From the NCBI GenBank assembly GCA_001509345.1, contig LGGM01000010.1:1-34738 (forward strand): 34,738 nt of DNA. Direction: 5' to 3'. The notes below the pieces were generated by a model, which was not told the DNA's origin, did not search any database, and saw only the letters and a program-made list of their open reading frames with translations. The stretch comes from Clostridiales bacterium 38_11. GTDB lineage: Bacteria > Bacillota > Clostridia > Tissierellales > Dethiosulfatibacteraceae. The translations under genes and the position numbers were made by a program. Below, piece after piece: positions 1 through 7,542 of this stretch (its first letter is position 1; each line of letters opens with the position of its first letter).

Positions 1-440
1 AAGAAGTCAGCATAGTTCTCACCATGCGCGCCCAGGGTATCCATGGGAATCAGGACGTCTTTGTACTGTTCCAGCTGCGCTACATTCCAGAAAGCTACGT
101 CTGGTGGAGTGCCTGCCTGCACTTTGGTATCCAGCAGAGCCTGATCACGGGTGGATTCAGGTTTCAGAACCACACCACATTGTTCCACAAAAGGAGCAAG
201 GATCGTGTTCAGTTTTTCTTCCTCGTCACCAGACCACTGATAGAGCAGGGTGATCTCGTCACCGGGTTGTGCACCCATGCAGGGATCATCTTCTACTACT
301 GCTTCTTCTTCTGCCGGCGCTTCTTCAGGTGCAACCTCTTCGGCAACGGCAGGCTCTTCAGCAGCTGCAGGTTGGCAGGCTGCCATCACCATCGCGAAAA
401 CGGTGACAAGCGAAACAAGTAACCAAAATCGTTTTTTCAT
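1..440 (-). CDS. ABC transporter extracellular substrate-binding lipoprotein (sugar-type), N-terminal fragment running off the window start
   Basis: Manual minus-strand translation from ATG at 440: MKKRFWLLVSLVTVFAMVMAACQPAAAEEPAVAEEVAPEEAPAEEEAVVEDDPCMGAQPGDEITLLYQWSGDEEEKLNTILAPFVEQCGVVLKPESTRDQALLDTKVQAGTPPDVAFWNVAQLEQYKDVLIPMDTLGAHGENYADF. Signal peptide with lipobox (VMAAC), acidic Ala/Glu linker, then SBP-like 'ITLLYQWSGDEEEKLNTIL...AGTPPDVAFW'. RBS gaggaga upstream. Not in the ORF track because it is open at the edge. Confidence 0.85.
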   Translation of the reverse strand, partial: MKKRFWLLVSLVTVFAMVMAACQPAAAEEPAVAEEVAPEEAPAEEEAVVEDDPCMGAQPGDEITLLYQWSGDEEEKLNTILAPFVEQCGVVLKPESTRDQALLDTKVQAGTPPDVAFWNVAQLEQYKDVLIPMDTLGAHGENYADF

Positions 441-514
441 TTTTTTCTCCTCGATTTATTAAATTTCCTGCTTGACGAACACAAATTCTTCCAATCACCT
501 CCTTCTTAGTAGGA

Positions 515-715
515 TTATTTATTTTTTGGTTGTTTTCGCGAACCACAGGATTCACGAATGATAATTTCGGTGTCTAAAATGCAATCTTTTTCAGGGATTT
601 CACCCTGGTCAAGCCATTTGATCAATAAATTTGCGGCATTCCAACCCAAGCTGTGGGCAGGGATGTTTATGGTGGAAAGAGGTGGTGCCAGATGTTTGGA
701 AAGGGGGATATCATC
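515..715 (-). CDS. LacI/GalR-family transcriptional regulator, C-terminal fragment (interrupted at the junction)
   Basis: Minus-strand translation DDIPLSKHLAPPLSTINIPAHSLGWNAANLLIKWLDQGEIPEKDCILDTEIIIRESCGSRKQPKNK*, matching the LacI C-terminal pattern (FDD-P-S--L-PPLTTI--P...LG--AA--L...L...IIIRESC). Stop at 515-517. Homology is lost upstream of 715. Confidence 0.85.
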   Translation of the reverse strand, partial: DDIPLSKHLAPPLSTINIPAHSLGWNAANLLIKWLDQGEIPEKDCILDTEIIIRESCGSRKQPKNK

Positions 716-2719
716 AAGGAATTGAAAAAAGAAGCGGCTAAGGCCGATAAGGTTTTCCTTGCAACTGACCCCGACAGAGAGGGTGAGGCCATTTCATGGC
801 ATCTAGCTACTATACTGAAATTGAATCAAGAAGACAATATCAGAATTGAATTTCATGAAATAACCAAAAATGCTGTTACAAATGCTAAAAAGACTCCTCG
901 AAAAATAAACATGGATTTGGTGGACTCTCAACAGGCAAGACGTGTTCTGGATAGGATTGTAGGATACCAGATAAGCCCACTTCTCTGGAGAAAAGTAGAC
1001 AGGGGATTGAGTGCTGGTCGAGTTCAATCAGTAGCGGTCAAATTAATCTATGATAGGGAAAAGGAAATCGAGGCTTTTATACCGGAGGAATATTGGACAA
1101 TAGATGGTGACTTTGGAAAAGAGGAAGTTATCACTGCCAGATTGATAGGTGAAATCTCAGACGATAAGGTCAAAAGAATAAAGATTAAAAACATCGACGA
1201 AATGACGGCTATCCTTGACATTTTAAAAAAGCACAATAGTGGTATAATCAATAAAATCACGAATAAGAAATTTATGAAAGCACCGTTGCCACCTTACACC
1301 ACAAGTTCTTTGCAGCAAGATGCCAGCAGAAGCCTTAACTTCACGACTAAAAAGACCATGATGATAGCCCAGCAGCTTTATGAAGGCATTGAAATAAAAG
1401 GCGAAGGCACAACTGGTTTAGTTACCTATATACGAACAGACTCAACCAGGGTTTCAGAGGAATCAAAGACTGAGGCAGCAGGATTTATCAAGGAAAAATT
1501 TGGGGAGAAATACCTCAAGCTCGACAGGGTCTTTAAAAAGAAGAAAAAAAGCGACACTCAGGATGCCCATGAGGCTATACGACCTACATATGCACTTAAA
1601 ACACCGGATTCTATTAAGGATTCTCTATCCAATGATCAGTATAAACTGTATAGGATGATATGGAACAGGTTCATCTCCTCATTAATGTCCTCTGCTGAAT
1701 TTGAAAACATTGGAATTACAATAGTAGTGGCTGATTATGCATTCAGATATACCGGAAAGAGATTACTATTTGACGGATTTATGAAAGTGACTCCTGTCAA
1801 GGAAAAGCTGATAGAGTTTCCTGATATGACTGAAGGAGATAATATAAACTTGAAAAAACTGCTTGAAAAACAGAACTTCACCAATCCACCTGCTCGATAT
1901 AATGAGGCTTCTCTGGTAAAAATGATGGAAGAATTGGGTATAGGAAGACCAAGCACCTATTCTCCGACTGTATCAACCATTCTAAATCGAGGTTATGTGG
2001 AAAAGAAAGAGAACCAATTCTACATTACAGATATAGGAGTTATTGTAACTGAGTTGCTTGTGGAGCATTTTGGTGATTTTATCAATGAAAAATTTACAGC
2101 TGCATTGGAAGATAAGCTCGACAACATTGAGACAGGCGATTACCAATGGAAAGAAATTATTAGAGAGTTTTATAAAGATTTTGAAATTGCTATGAATGAA
2201 GCGGACAAAAAGATTGAAAAAGTAGAATTGGAAGATGAAACAACCGACGTGATTTGTGACAAATGTGGCTCCAACATGATTGTAAAGAAAGGAAGATTTG
2301 GTAAATTTCTTGCCTGTCCGAATTACCCTGAATGTAAAAACACAATGACATTCAGCGATCAACCTGAAAAACCAATAGTAAGTGATGAGATTTGCGAAAA
2401 ATGTGGTGTCAACATGGTTGTAAAAAAAGGAAGATACGGCGATTTTCTAGCATGTCCCAATTATCCTGAATGTAAAAACACCAAACAGATTGTAAAAAAA
2501 CTGGGTGTGAAGTGTCCAAAATGCAATGGGGATGTCATAGAAAAGCGAACCAAAAAAGGTAGAAAATTTTATGGTTGCAATAACTATCCCAAATGCGACT
2601 ACACCTCCTGGAAAGAACCTGTCACGGAAAAATGTGAAATATGCGGGGAATTGAAAGTAAAAGACAATTCATCTGATGACGGAGAAACCATTTGTATGAA
2701 TAAAGACTGCAAAAAATAA
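698..2719 (+). CDS. topA: DNA topoisomerase I, 5'-truncated
   Basis: GKGDIIKELKKEAAKADKVFLATDPDREGEAISWHLA (Toprim DxD region), type IA core, four C-terminal Cys4 zinc-ribbon motifs (CDKCG..C..YPEC etc.). The conserved N-terminal 'VESPAKAKTI...' segment is absent. The track's start at 653 reads through antisense LacI sequence. Confidence 0.93.
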   Translation, partial: GKGDIIKELKKEAAKADKVFLATDPDREGEAISWHLATILKLNQEDNIRIEFHEITKNAVTNAKKTPRKINMDLVDSQQARRVLDRIVGYQISPLLWRKVDRGLSAGRVQSVAVKLIYDREKEIEAFIPEEYWTIDGDFGKEEVITARLIGEISDDKVKRIKIKNIDEMTAILDILKKHNSGIINKITNKKFMKAPLPPYTTSSLQQDASRSLNFTTKKTMMIAQQLYEGIEIKGEGTTGLVTYIRTDSTRVSEESKTEAAGFIKEKFGEKYLKLDRVFKKKKKSDTQDAHEAIRPTYALKTPDSIKDSLSNDQYKLYRMIWNRFISSLMSSAEFENIGITIVVADYAFRYTGKRLLFDGFMKVTPVKEKLIEFPDMTEGDNINLKKLLEKQNFTNPPARYNEASLVKMMEELGIGRPSTYSPTVSTILNRGYVEKKENQFYITDIGVIVTELLVEHFGDFINEKFTAALEDKLDNIETGDYQWKEIIREFYKDFEIAMNEADKKIEKVELEDETTDVICDKCGSNMIVKKGRFGKFLACPNYPECKNTMTFSDQPEKPIVSDEICEKCGVNMVVKKGRYGDFLACPNYPECKNTKQIVKKLGVKCPKCNGDVIEKRTKKGRKFYGCNNYPKCDYTSWKEPVTEKCEICGELKVKDNSSDDGETICMNKDCKK

Positions 2720-2721
2720 TA

Positions 2722-2750
2722 TTTACAAGCCATAAAACCTATGATATACT
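2722..2750 (+). promoter_or_regulatory. sigma-A type promoter for rpsB
   Basis: TTTACA (2722-2727), 17-bp spacer, TATACT (2745-2750), 100 bp upstream of rpsB. Confidence 0.65.
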
Positions 2751-2849
2751 ACTACAGGAATTACACACAGTTGATAATTTTTGTAGACTTGCCTCGCAAG
2801 AGGTCCTATGAGAAGATGATTCAATTGGAGGATTAAAAGGAGGAACACA

Positions 2850-3608
2850 ATGTCAGTATTAAGTATGAAAAAACTGCTGGAAGCAGGTGTGCATTTCGGA
2901 CACCAGACTAGAAGATGGAATCCCAAAATGGCGGAGTACATTTTCACCGAAAGAAACGGTATTTACATCATAGACTTGCAGAAGACGACTGTATTGATTG
3001 ACAAGGCATATGCATTTGTCAAGGATGTGGTGGCAAACGGTGATGAGATCATATTTGTCGGAACCAAAAAGCAGGCGCAGGAATCAATAAAGAAAGAGGC
3101 AGAAAGATGCGAAATGCATTTTGTCAGCCAAAGATGGCTGGGTGGTATGTTGACAAACTACAAAACCATCAGAAGCAGAATAGACAGACTGCATGAACTT
3201 GAAAAAATGGAAGAAGACGGGAAATTTGACATGTTGCCTAAGAAAGAAGTTATTAAGCTCAGACATGAAGCTGAAAGACTTGAAAAATTCCTGGGTGGAA
3301 TCAAGAACATGAATAAATTACCAGGTGCGATGTTCATCGTAGACCCCAAGAAAGAAAGAATCGCAATCAGCGAGGCTAAGATTATGGGTATCCCGATCAT
3401 AGCTATAGTTGATACAAATTGTGATCCTGACGAAATAGATATTGTTATACCGGGAAATGATGATGCCATAAGAGCTGTTAAGCTTTTAACTGCAACTATG
3501 GCAGACGCAGTCATTGAAGCTCGACAAGGCATGCAGATGGTAGACAGCGTCTCTGTGGTGGAATTGGGTGAGGAAGTACCTGAAGAAGAATTTTCAGAAG
3601 AAGTATAA
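2850..3608 (+). CDS. rpsB: 30S ribosomal protein S2
   Basis: [49 protein letters not shown] aaaggagg. Confidence 0.98.
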   Translation: MSVLSMKKLLEAGVHFGHQTRRWNPKMAEYIFTERNGIYIIDLQKTTVLIDKAYAFVKDVVANGDEIIFVGTKKQAQESIKKEAERCEMHFVSQRWLGGMLTNYKTIRSRIDRLHELEKMEEDGKFDMLPKKEVIKLRHEAERLEKFLGGIKNMNKLPGAMFIVDPKKERIAISEAKIMGIPIIAIVDTNCDPDEIDIVIPGNDDAIRAVKLLTATMADAVIEARQGMQMVDSVSVVELGEEVPEEEFSEEV

Positions 3609-3624
3609 AATAAGCGTTAAAATT

Positions 3625-3669
3625 AAGGTAAGGGGAAAGGGATGTAATCCCTTGACTGACTTACCTTTT
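3625..3669 (+). promoter_or_regulatory. nested intergenic hairpin between rpsB and tsf
   Basis: Outer stem AAGGTAAG (3625-3632)/CTTACCTT (3660-3667) and inner stem AAGGGAT (3637-3643)/ATCCCTT (3647-3653), followed by a short T run. Confidence 0.6.
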
Positions 3670-3686
3670 ATTAATAGGAGGTCGTA

Positions 3687-4337
3687 ATGGCTAATATTAC
3701 ATCAGCAATGGTTAAAGAATTAAGAGAGATTACAGCAGCAGGAATGCTGGATTGTAAAAATGCATTAGTGGAAAATGATGGCAATTTAGAAGCGGCAATA
3801 GATTATCTCAGAAAAAAAGGATTATCTAAAGCAGCAAAGAAATCCGATAGAGTGGCAGCTGAAGGATTGGTATCAGCTTATATTCATGGTGGCAGAATTG
3901 GTGTTCTGATTGAAGTCAACAGTGAAACTGATTTTGTAGCAAAGAATGAAGAATTTCAGGCTTTTGTGAAAGATCTGGCGATGCAAGTAGCTGCCCAAAA
4001 TCCTAAATACATAAGACCGGAAGATGTCCCTGCGGAAGTATTAGAAAAAGAAAAAGAAATCCTTAAGGCGCAGGCACTTAACGAAGGCAAGCCTGAAAAG
4101 ATTGTCGATAAGATGGTTGAGGGACGAATTAAGAAATATTATGATGAAAATTGCTTGGTTTGTCAATCTTTTATCAAAAATCCCGATATAACAATCCAGG
4201 ATCTTCTGAATGAAAAAATCTCCAAGATTGGCGAGAATCTTATTATAAGAAGATTTACGAGATATGAAGTCGGTGAAGGAATTGAAAAGAAAGTTGAAAA
4301 CTTTGCAGAAGAAGTTGCTAAACAAATAAATATGTAA
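3687..4337 (+). CDS. tsf: translation elongation factor Ts
   Basis: [60 protein letters not shown]; follows rpsB. Confidence 0.98.
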   Translation: MANITSAMVKELREITAAGMLDCKNALVENDGNLEAAIDYLRKKGLSKAAKKSDRVAAEGLVSAYIHGGRIGVLIEVNSETDFVAKNEEFQAFVKDLAMQVAAQNPKYIRPEDVPAEVLEKEKEILKAQALNEGKPEKIVDKMVEGRIKKYYDENCLVCQSFIKNPDITIQDLLNEKISKIGENLIIRRFTRYEVGEGIEKKVENFAEEVAKQINM

Positions 4338-4346
4338 TATTATTAG

Positions 4347-4369
4347 ATGGAGGACAATTTGTTCTCCAT
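4347..4369 (+). promoter_or_regulatory. intergenic hairpin between tsf and pyrH
   Basis: ATGGAG (4347-4352) and CTCCAT (4364-4369) with ACAA/TTGT pairing inside; no strong T run. Confidence 0.4.
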
Positions 4370-4396
4370 TATAATTATACTGGGTATGGAGGTTTT

Positions 4397-5110
4397 ATGG
4401 AGCATAAGTATAAGAGAATTGTCTTGAAGATAAGTGGTGAAGCCTTAGGTGGTGAAAAAGGCAATGGTATAGATGAAATGACAATATCTCATATTGCCAG
4501 AGTCATCAAGACAGTCAATGAGATGGACATTCAAGTTGCTGTGGTTGTCGGAGGTGGTAATATCTGGCGAGGTGCCAGCGCTAAGACAACAGATCGCGCC
4601 ACTTCAGATTATATGGGAATGCTTGGTACCATTATCAACGGAATGGCTTTGCAGGACGCTCTGGAGAAAATAGACGTTCCGACCAGAGTTCAGACTGCTA
4701 TAGAGATGAGACAGGTCGCAGAACCCTACATTAGAAGAAGAGCCATCAGACACCTTGAAAAGGGTAGAGTTGTTATTTTTGCAGGTGGTTCTGGGAATCC
4801 TTTCTTTTCAACCGACACAACCGCCGCACTGAGAGCCGCGGAGATTGATGCTGATGTGATACTCCTGGCAAAGAAAGGGGTAGACGGTGTTTATGATGCC
4901 GATCCTAAAATCAATCCTGATGCTACAATGTTCACGGAACTCAACTATATAGAGATACTGAACAGGGGATTGAAAGTCATGGATTCAACAGCCACATCCC
5001 TTTGCATGGATAACAGCATTCCTATCATCGTATTTGGACTCGAAAACCCTGAGAATATAATAAAAATTGTCAACGGTGAAATGATAGGCACCATGATCAA
5101 CAATGAATGA
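4397..5110 (+). CDS. pyrH: UMP kinase
   Basis: [22 protein letters not shown]...[13 protein letters not shown]; standard position after tsf. Confidence 0.98.
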   Translation: MEHKYKRIVLKISGEALGGEKGNGIDEMTISHIARVIKTVNEMDIQVAVVVGGGNIWRGASAKTTDRATSDYMGMLGTIINGMALQDALEKIDVPTRVQTAIEMRQVAEPYIRRRAIRHLEKGRVVIFAGGSGNPFFSTDTTAALRAAEIDADVILLAKKGVDGVYDADPKINPDATMFTELNYIEILNRGLKVMDSTATSLCMDNSIPIIVFGLENPENIIKIVNGEMIGTMINNE

Positions 5111-5121
5111 GGAGGATTAAT

Positions 5122-5679
5122 ATGCTATTGGAAATCCATAAGGAATTAGAGAAAAAAATGAAGAAATCCATTGAATTTTTTGTCAGTGATTTATCTACCA
5201 TAAGAGCTGGTAGAGCAAATCCAAAACTACTTGACAAATTGAGAGTGGATTATTACGGGACACCAACTCCTATTAACCAACTGTCTAATATTTCAGTACC
5301 CGAACCAAGATGCCTATTGATTCAACCATGGGACATCAATGCTTTAAAGGAAATATCCAGAACAATCAGTTCCTCTGATTTAGGTATCAACCCTAGCAAT
5401 GACGGAAAAGTGATTAGATTGATTATACCGGAACTGACGGAAGAGAGAAGAAGGGATTTGTTGAAGGTCATCAAAAAGGAAACCGAAAATGCCAAGGTAG
5501 CCTTGAGAAACCTAAGAAGAGACACCAACGATACGCTAAAAAAGATGGAAAAAGATGGTGAATTGACAAAAGATGGTTTAAAGGATGCCGAGATGGAAGT
5601 GCAGCAATTGACTGACAAATACATCAAGATGACTGATGAAATCTACAATGATAAAGAGAAAGAGATTTTAGAGGTTTGA
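5122..5679 (+). CDS. frr: ribosome recycling factor
   Basis: MLLEIHKELEKKMKKSIEFFVSDLSTIRAGRANPKLLDKLRVDYYGTPTPINQLSNISVPEPR. The ATG at 5122 with upstream gaggagg is a better start than 5107. Confidence 0.97.
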   Translation: MLLEIHKELEKKMKKSIEFFVSDLSTIRAGRANPKLLDKLRVDYYGTPTPINQLSNISVPEPRCLLIQPWDINALKEISRTISSSDLGINPSNDGKVIRLIIPELTEERRRDLLKVIKKETENAKVALRNLRRDTNDTLKKMEKDGELTKDGLKDAEMEVQQLTDKYIKMTDEIYNDKEKEILEV

Positions 5680-5682
5680 ATA

Positions 5683-5877
5683 ATGAAAGAATTGATAGGC
5701 TCTGAGCTTCGAAAAGCAATAGAAGTAATAGAAGCAATTGATAGTGATAGCGATATAATAGAAATAGCATACATCAAAGGAACCAATAAGAATTTCCTAC
5801 CCGTATTAGAAAAACCGATAGTGGTAAGACACTTGAAGATTAAAGATAGACATAACCTGACAGTTGCTTATTTTTAA
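5683..5877 (+). CDS. small conserved-looking hypothetical protein (64 aa)
   Basis: MKELIGSELRKAIEVIEAIDSDSDIIEIAYIKGTNKNFLPVLEKPIVVRHLKIKDRHNLTVAYF; 3-bp gap after frr, followed by a terminator. No family recognised. Confidence 0.6.
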   Translation: MKELIGSELRKAIEVIEAIDSDSDIIEIAYIKGTNKNFLPVLEKPIVVRHLKIKDRHNLTVAYF

Positions 5878-5899
5878 TCCCCGCAAGGGGATTTTGTTT
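5876..5899 (+). terminator. rho-independent terminator after the frr-orf64 unit
   Basis: AATCCCC-GCAA-GGGGATT followed by TTgTTT; overlaps the ORF stop codon. Confidence 0.8.
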
Positions 5900-5903
5900 A
5901 ACC

Positions 5904-6028
5904 CGATGACTAACAGTGCTAAGACTCCCACTTATATAGTGGGAGATAAGCACTGTAGAGTCCCTGGATAACGGTCTCTAAGGTTCAGATGGCGTTTAAA
6001 ACACCATCTGAAACCAAGAACCCTGTTA
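5904..6028 (+). ncRNA. structured RNA in the uppS leader; candidate stand-alone HEARO/omega-RNA-like element
   Basis: ACAGTGCT (5913-5920)/AGCACTGT (5949-5956) enclosing CTCCCACT (5925-5932)/AGTGGGAG (5938-5945); TAGAG-CC (5956-5963)/GG-CTCTA (5973-5980); TTCAGATGG (5984-5992)/CCATCTGAA (6004-6012); tail ACCAAGAACCCTGTTA immediately followed by ATGA (6029-6032). The structure is directly visible; the family assignment is tentative. Confidence 0.55.
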
Positions 6029-6042
6029 ATGAGGTGGATTGA

Positions 6043-6762
6043 TTGACAATAGAGCTCGATAGGAAAAATATTCCAAAACACATTGCAATTATAATGGATG
6101 GCAACCGAAGGTGGGCGAAGAAAAACAAGAAGTTTAAGAATGCGGGCCATAGAGAAGGCATGCTAAGATTTAGAGAAACAGTTGAAGAATGCGTAAGACT
6201 AGGCGTTGAATATTTGACTGTGTATGCTTTTTCAACTGAAAATTGGGGTCGCGAAAATGACGAAATCACTTACCTGATGAATCTTTTGCTGGAATTTTCG
6301 GAAACCATGATAGAACCATTGAATACAGCAGGTGTCCGAATAAATGTTTTCGGGAACCTCGATGACTTCCCCGAAAAATCAAAAGCAGGTATCAGAAAAT
6401 CAATTGAAATAACCAAAAACAACAAAAATCTAAATCTTAACATAGCATTAAGCTATGGTGGAAGAAATGAGATTGTTCATGCTACACGACTAATTGCAAT
6501 GGCAGTCATGGAAAACACAATCAATATAGATGAGATTAGTGAACAACTCATTAGCGATTGTTTGTATTCCAAGGGTCAAAGTGATCCGGATCTTCTAATC
6601 AGAACTAGTGGTGAACAAAGACTAAGCAATTTTATGTTATATCAAATGGCGTATACGGAATTCTATTTCACAGAAGTGCTTTGGCCTGACTTCAAGGCAG
6701 AAGAATTGCATAAGGCGATAGCGGAATATCAGAACAGAAGCAGAAGATTTGGCAAGGAGTAA
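6043..6762 (+). CDS. uppS: isoprenyl transferase (undecaprenyl diphosphate synthase)
   Basis: PKHIAIIMDGNRRWAKKNKK..GHREGMLRFRETVEECVRLGVEYLTVYAFSTENW; TTG start after gaggtgg. Confidence 0.97.
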   Translation: MTIELDRKNIPKHIAIIMDGNRRWAKKNKKFKNAGHREGMLRFRETVEECVRLGVEYLTVYAFSTENWGRENDEITYLMNLLLEFSETMIEPLNTAGVRINVFGNLDDFPEKSKAGIRKSIEITKNNKNLNLNIALSYGGRNEIVHATRLIAMAVMENTINIDEISEQLISDCLYSKGQSDPDLLIRTSGEQRLSNFMLYQMAYTEFYFTEVLWPDFKAEELHKAIAEYQNRSRRFGKE

Positions 6763-6765
6763 TCA

Positions 6766-7533
6766 ATGAAAAAAAGGGTTTTAACAGGTCTTATCGGAGG
6801 ATTCTATATCGGCTTAGCGACCTATTTAGGTGGCGCTCTTTTTAGTTTTACAGTTTTAGGAATTACATTAATTGCTCTTTTTGAGATGGATCAGGCAGTG
6901 AACAAGAAGACCAATATCATCTTCAAACTCAACTATATTACTGCTATCATCATATTTTCTCTTCTCATATTCAGCATTGATTTTAACTTATATATGCTTA
7001 TTACAGCACACACTGTTATGGCAGGCATTATTTTTGTTGTTCATGAAGGTACTGATTTCAGAGACTTATCGGTTACTTTTTTCGGTTTTGCTTACATTGT
7101 ATTACTTTTTTATCATTTTGTTGTTTTTTCAGCCTATCAACATTTTTGGCTTGTATATGCCATTACTTTCAGTGCAGATTCTTTTGCGTATTTGATCGGC
7201 AGCAATTTTGGCAAACACAAGCTGTGTCCAAGATTAAGCCCCAAAAAAAGTATAGAAGGTGCGGTTGGAGGGATTTTTGGAGCTATAATTGTCTCCCTGA
7301 CTGTCAATGCATTTTTATTGAAAGAACCGACTTATTTGATTATAATCATCGCTTTGATTGGCAGTATCGCTTCAATTTTTGGAGATTTATTGGCATCAAA
7401 AATTAAGCGGGAATTCAGCATAAAGGATTATAGTAATGTTCTACCCGGACATGGTGGCATCCTTGACAGATTTGACAGCGTCCTGTTGATGACCCCCATT
7501 ACTTATTACCTGGTAATGATATTGCTATTCTAG
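6766..7533 (+). CDS. cdsA: phosphatidate cytidylyltransferase
   Basis: Multi-TM; C-terminal signature GSIASIFGDLLASKIKREFSIKDYSNVLPGHGGILDRFDSVL. Confidence 0.96.
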   Translation: MKKRVLTGLIGGFYIGLATYLGGALFSFTVLGITLIALFEMDQAVNKKTNIIFKLNYITAIIIFSLLIFSIDFNLYMLITAHTVMAGIIFVVHEGTDFRDLSVTFFGFAYIVLLFYHFVVFSAYQHFWLVYAITFSADSFAYLIGSNFGKHKLCPRLSPKKSIEGAVGGIFGAIIVSLTVNAFLLKEPTYLIIIIALIGSIASIFGDLLASKIKREFSIKDYSNVLPGHGGILDRFDSVLLMTPITYYLVMILLF

Positions 7534-7542
7534 GAGGAAGAT

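Noticed and set aside
24-462. Plus-strand ORFs of 132 aa and 70 aa at 24-462
   Set aside because: They are antisense to the substrate-binding lipoprotein frame, which has a signal peptide, lipobox and RBS.
494-505. aatcacctcctt resembling the 3' end of 16S rRNA
   Set aside because: It is just a perfect SD (aaggaggtgatt) on the minus strand in the lacI-SBP spacer; flanking sequence is not 16S.
653-697. Annotated 5' extension of topA (MGRDVYGGKRWCQMF)
   Set aside because: This segment is antisense LacI coding sequence left of the junction, not TopA homology.
2229-2716. Near-identical repeated zinc-ribbon segments in topA as a possible repeat array
   Set aside because: Tandem Cys4 zinc ribbons are a normal feature of bacterial TopA C-termini.
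5904-6028. Identification of the uppS-leader RNA as a T-box, SRP RNA, 6S RNA, tmRNA or common riboswitch
   Set aside because: It lacks the T-box AGGGTGG-type antiterminator, SRP GGAAGC loops, 6S long-rod architecture and any riboswitch core I could recognise.
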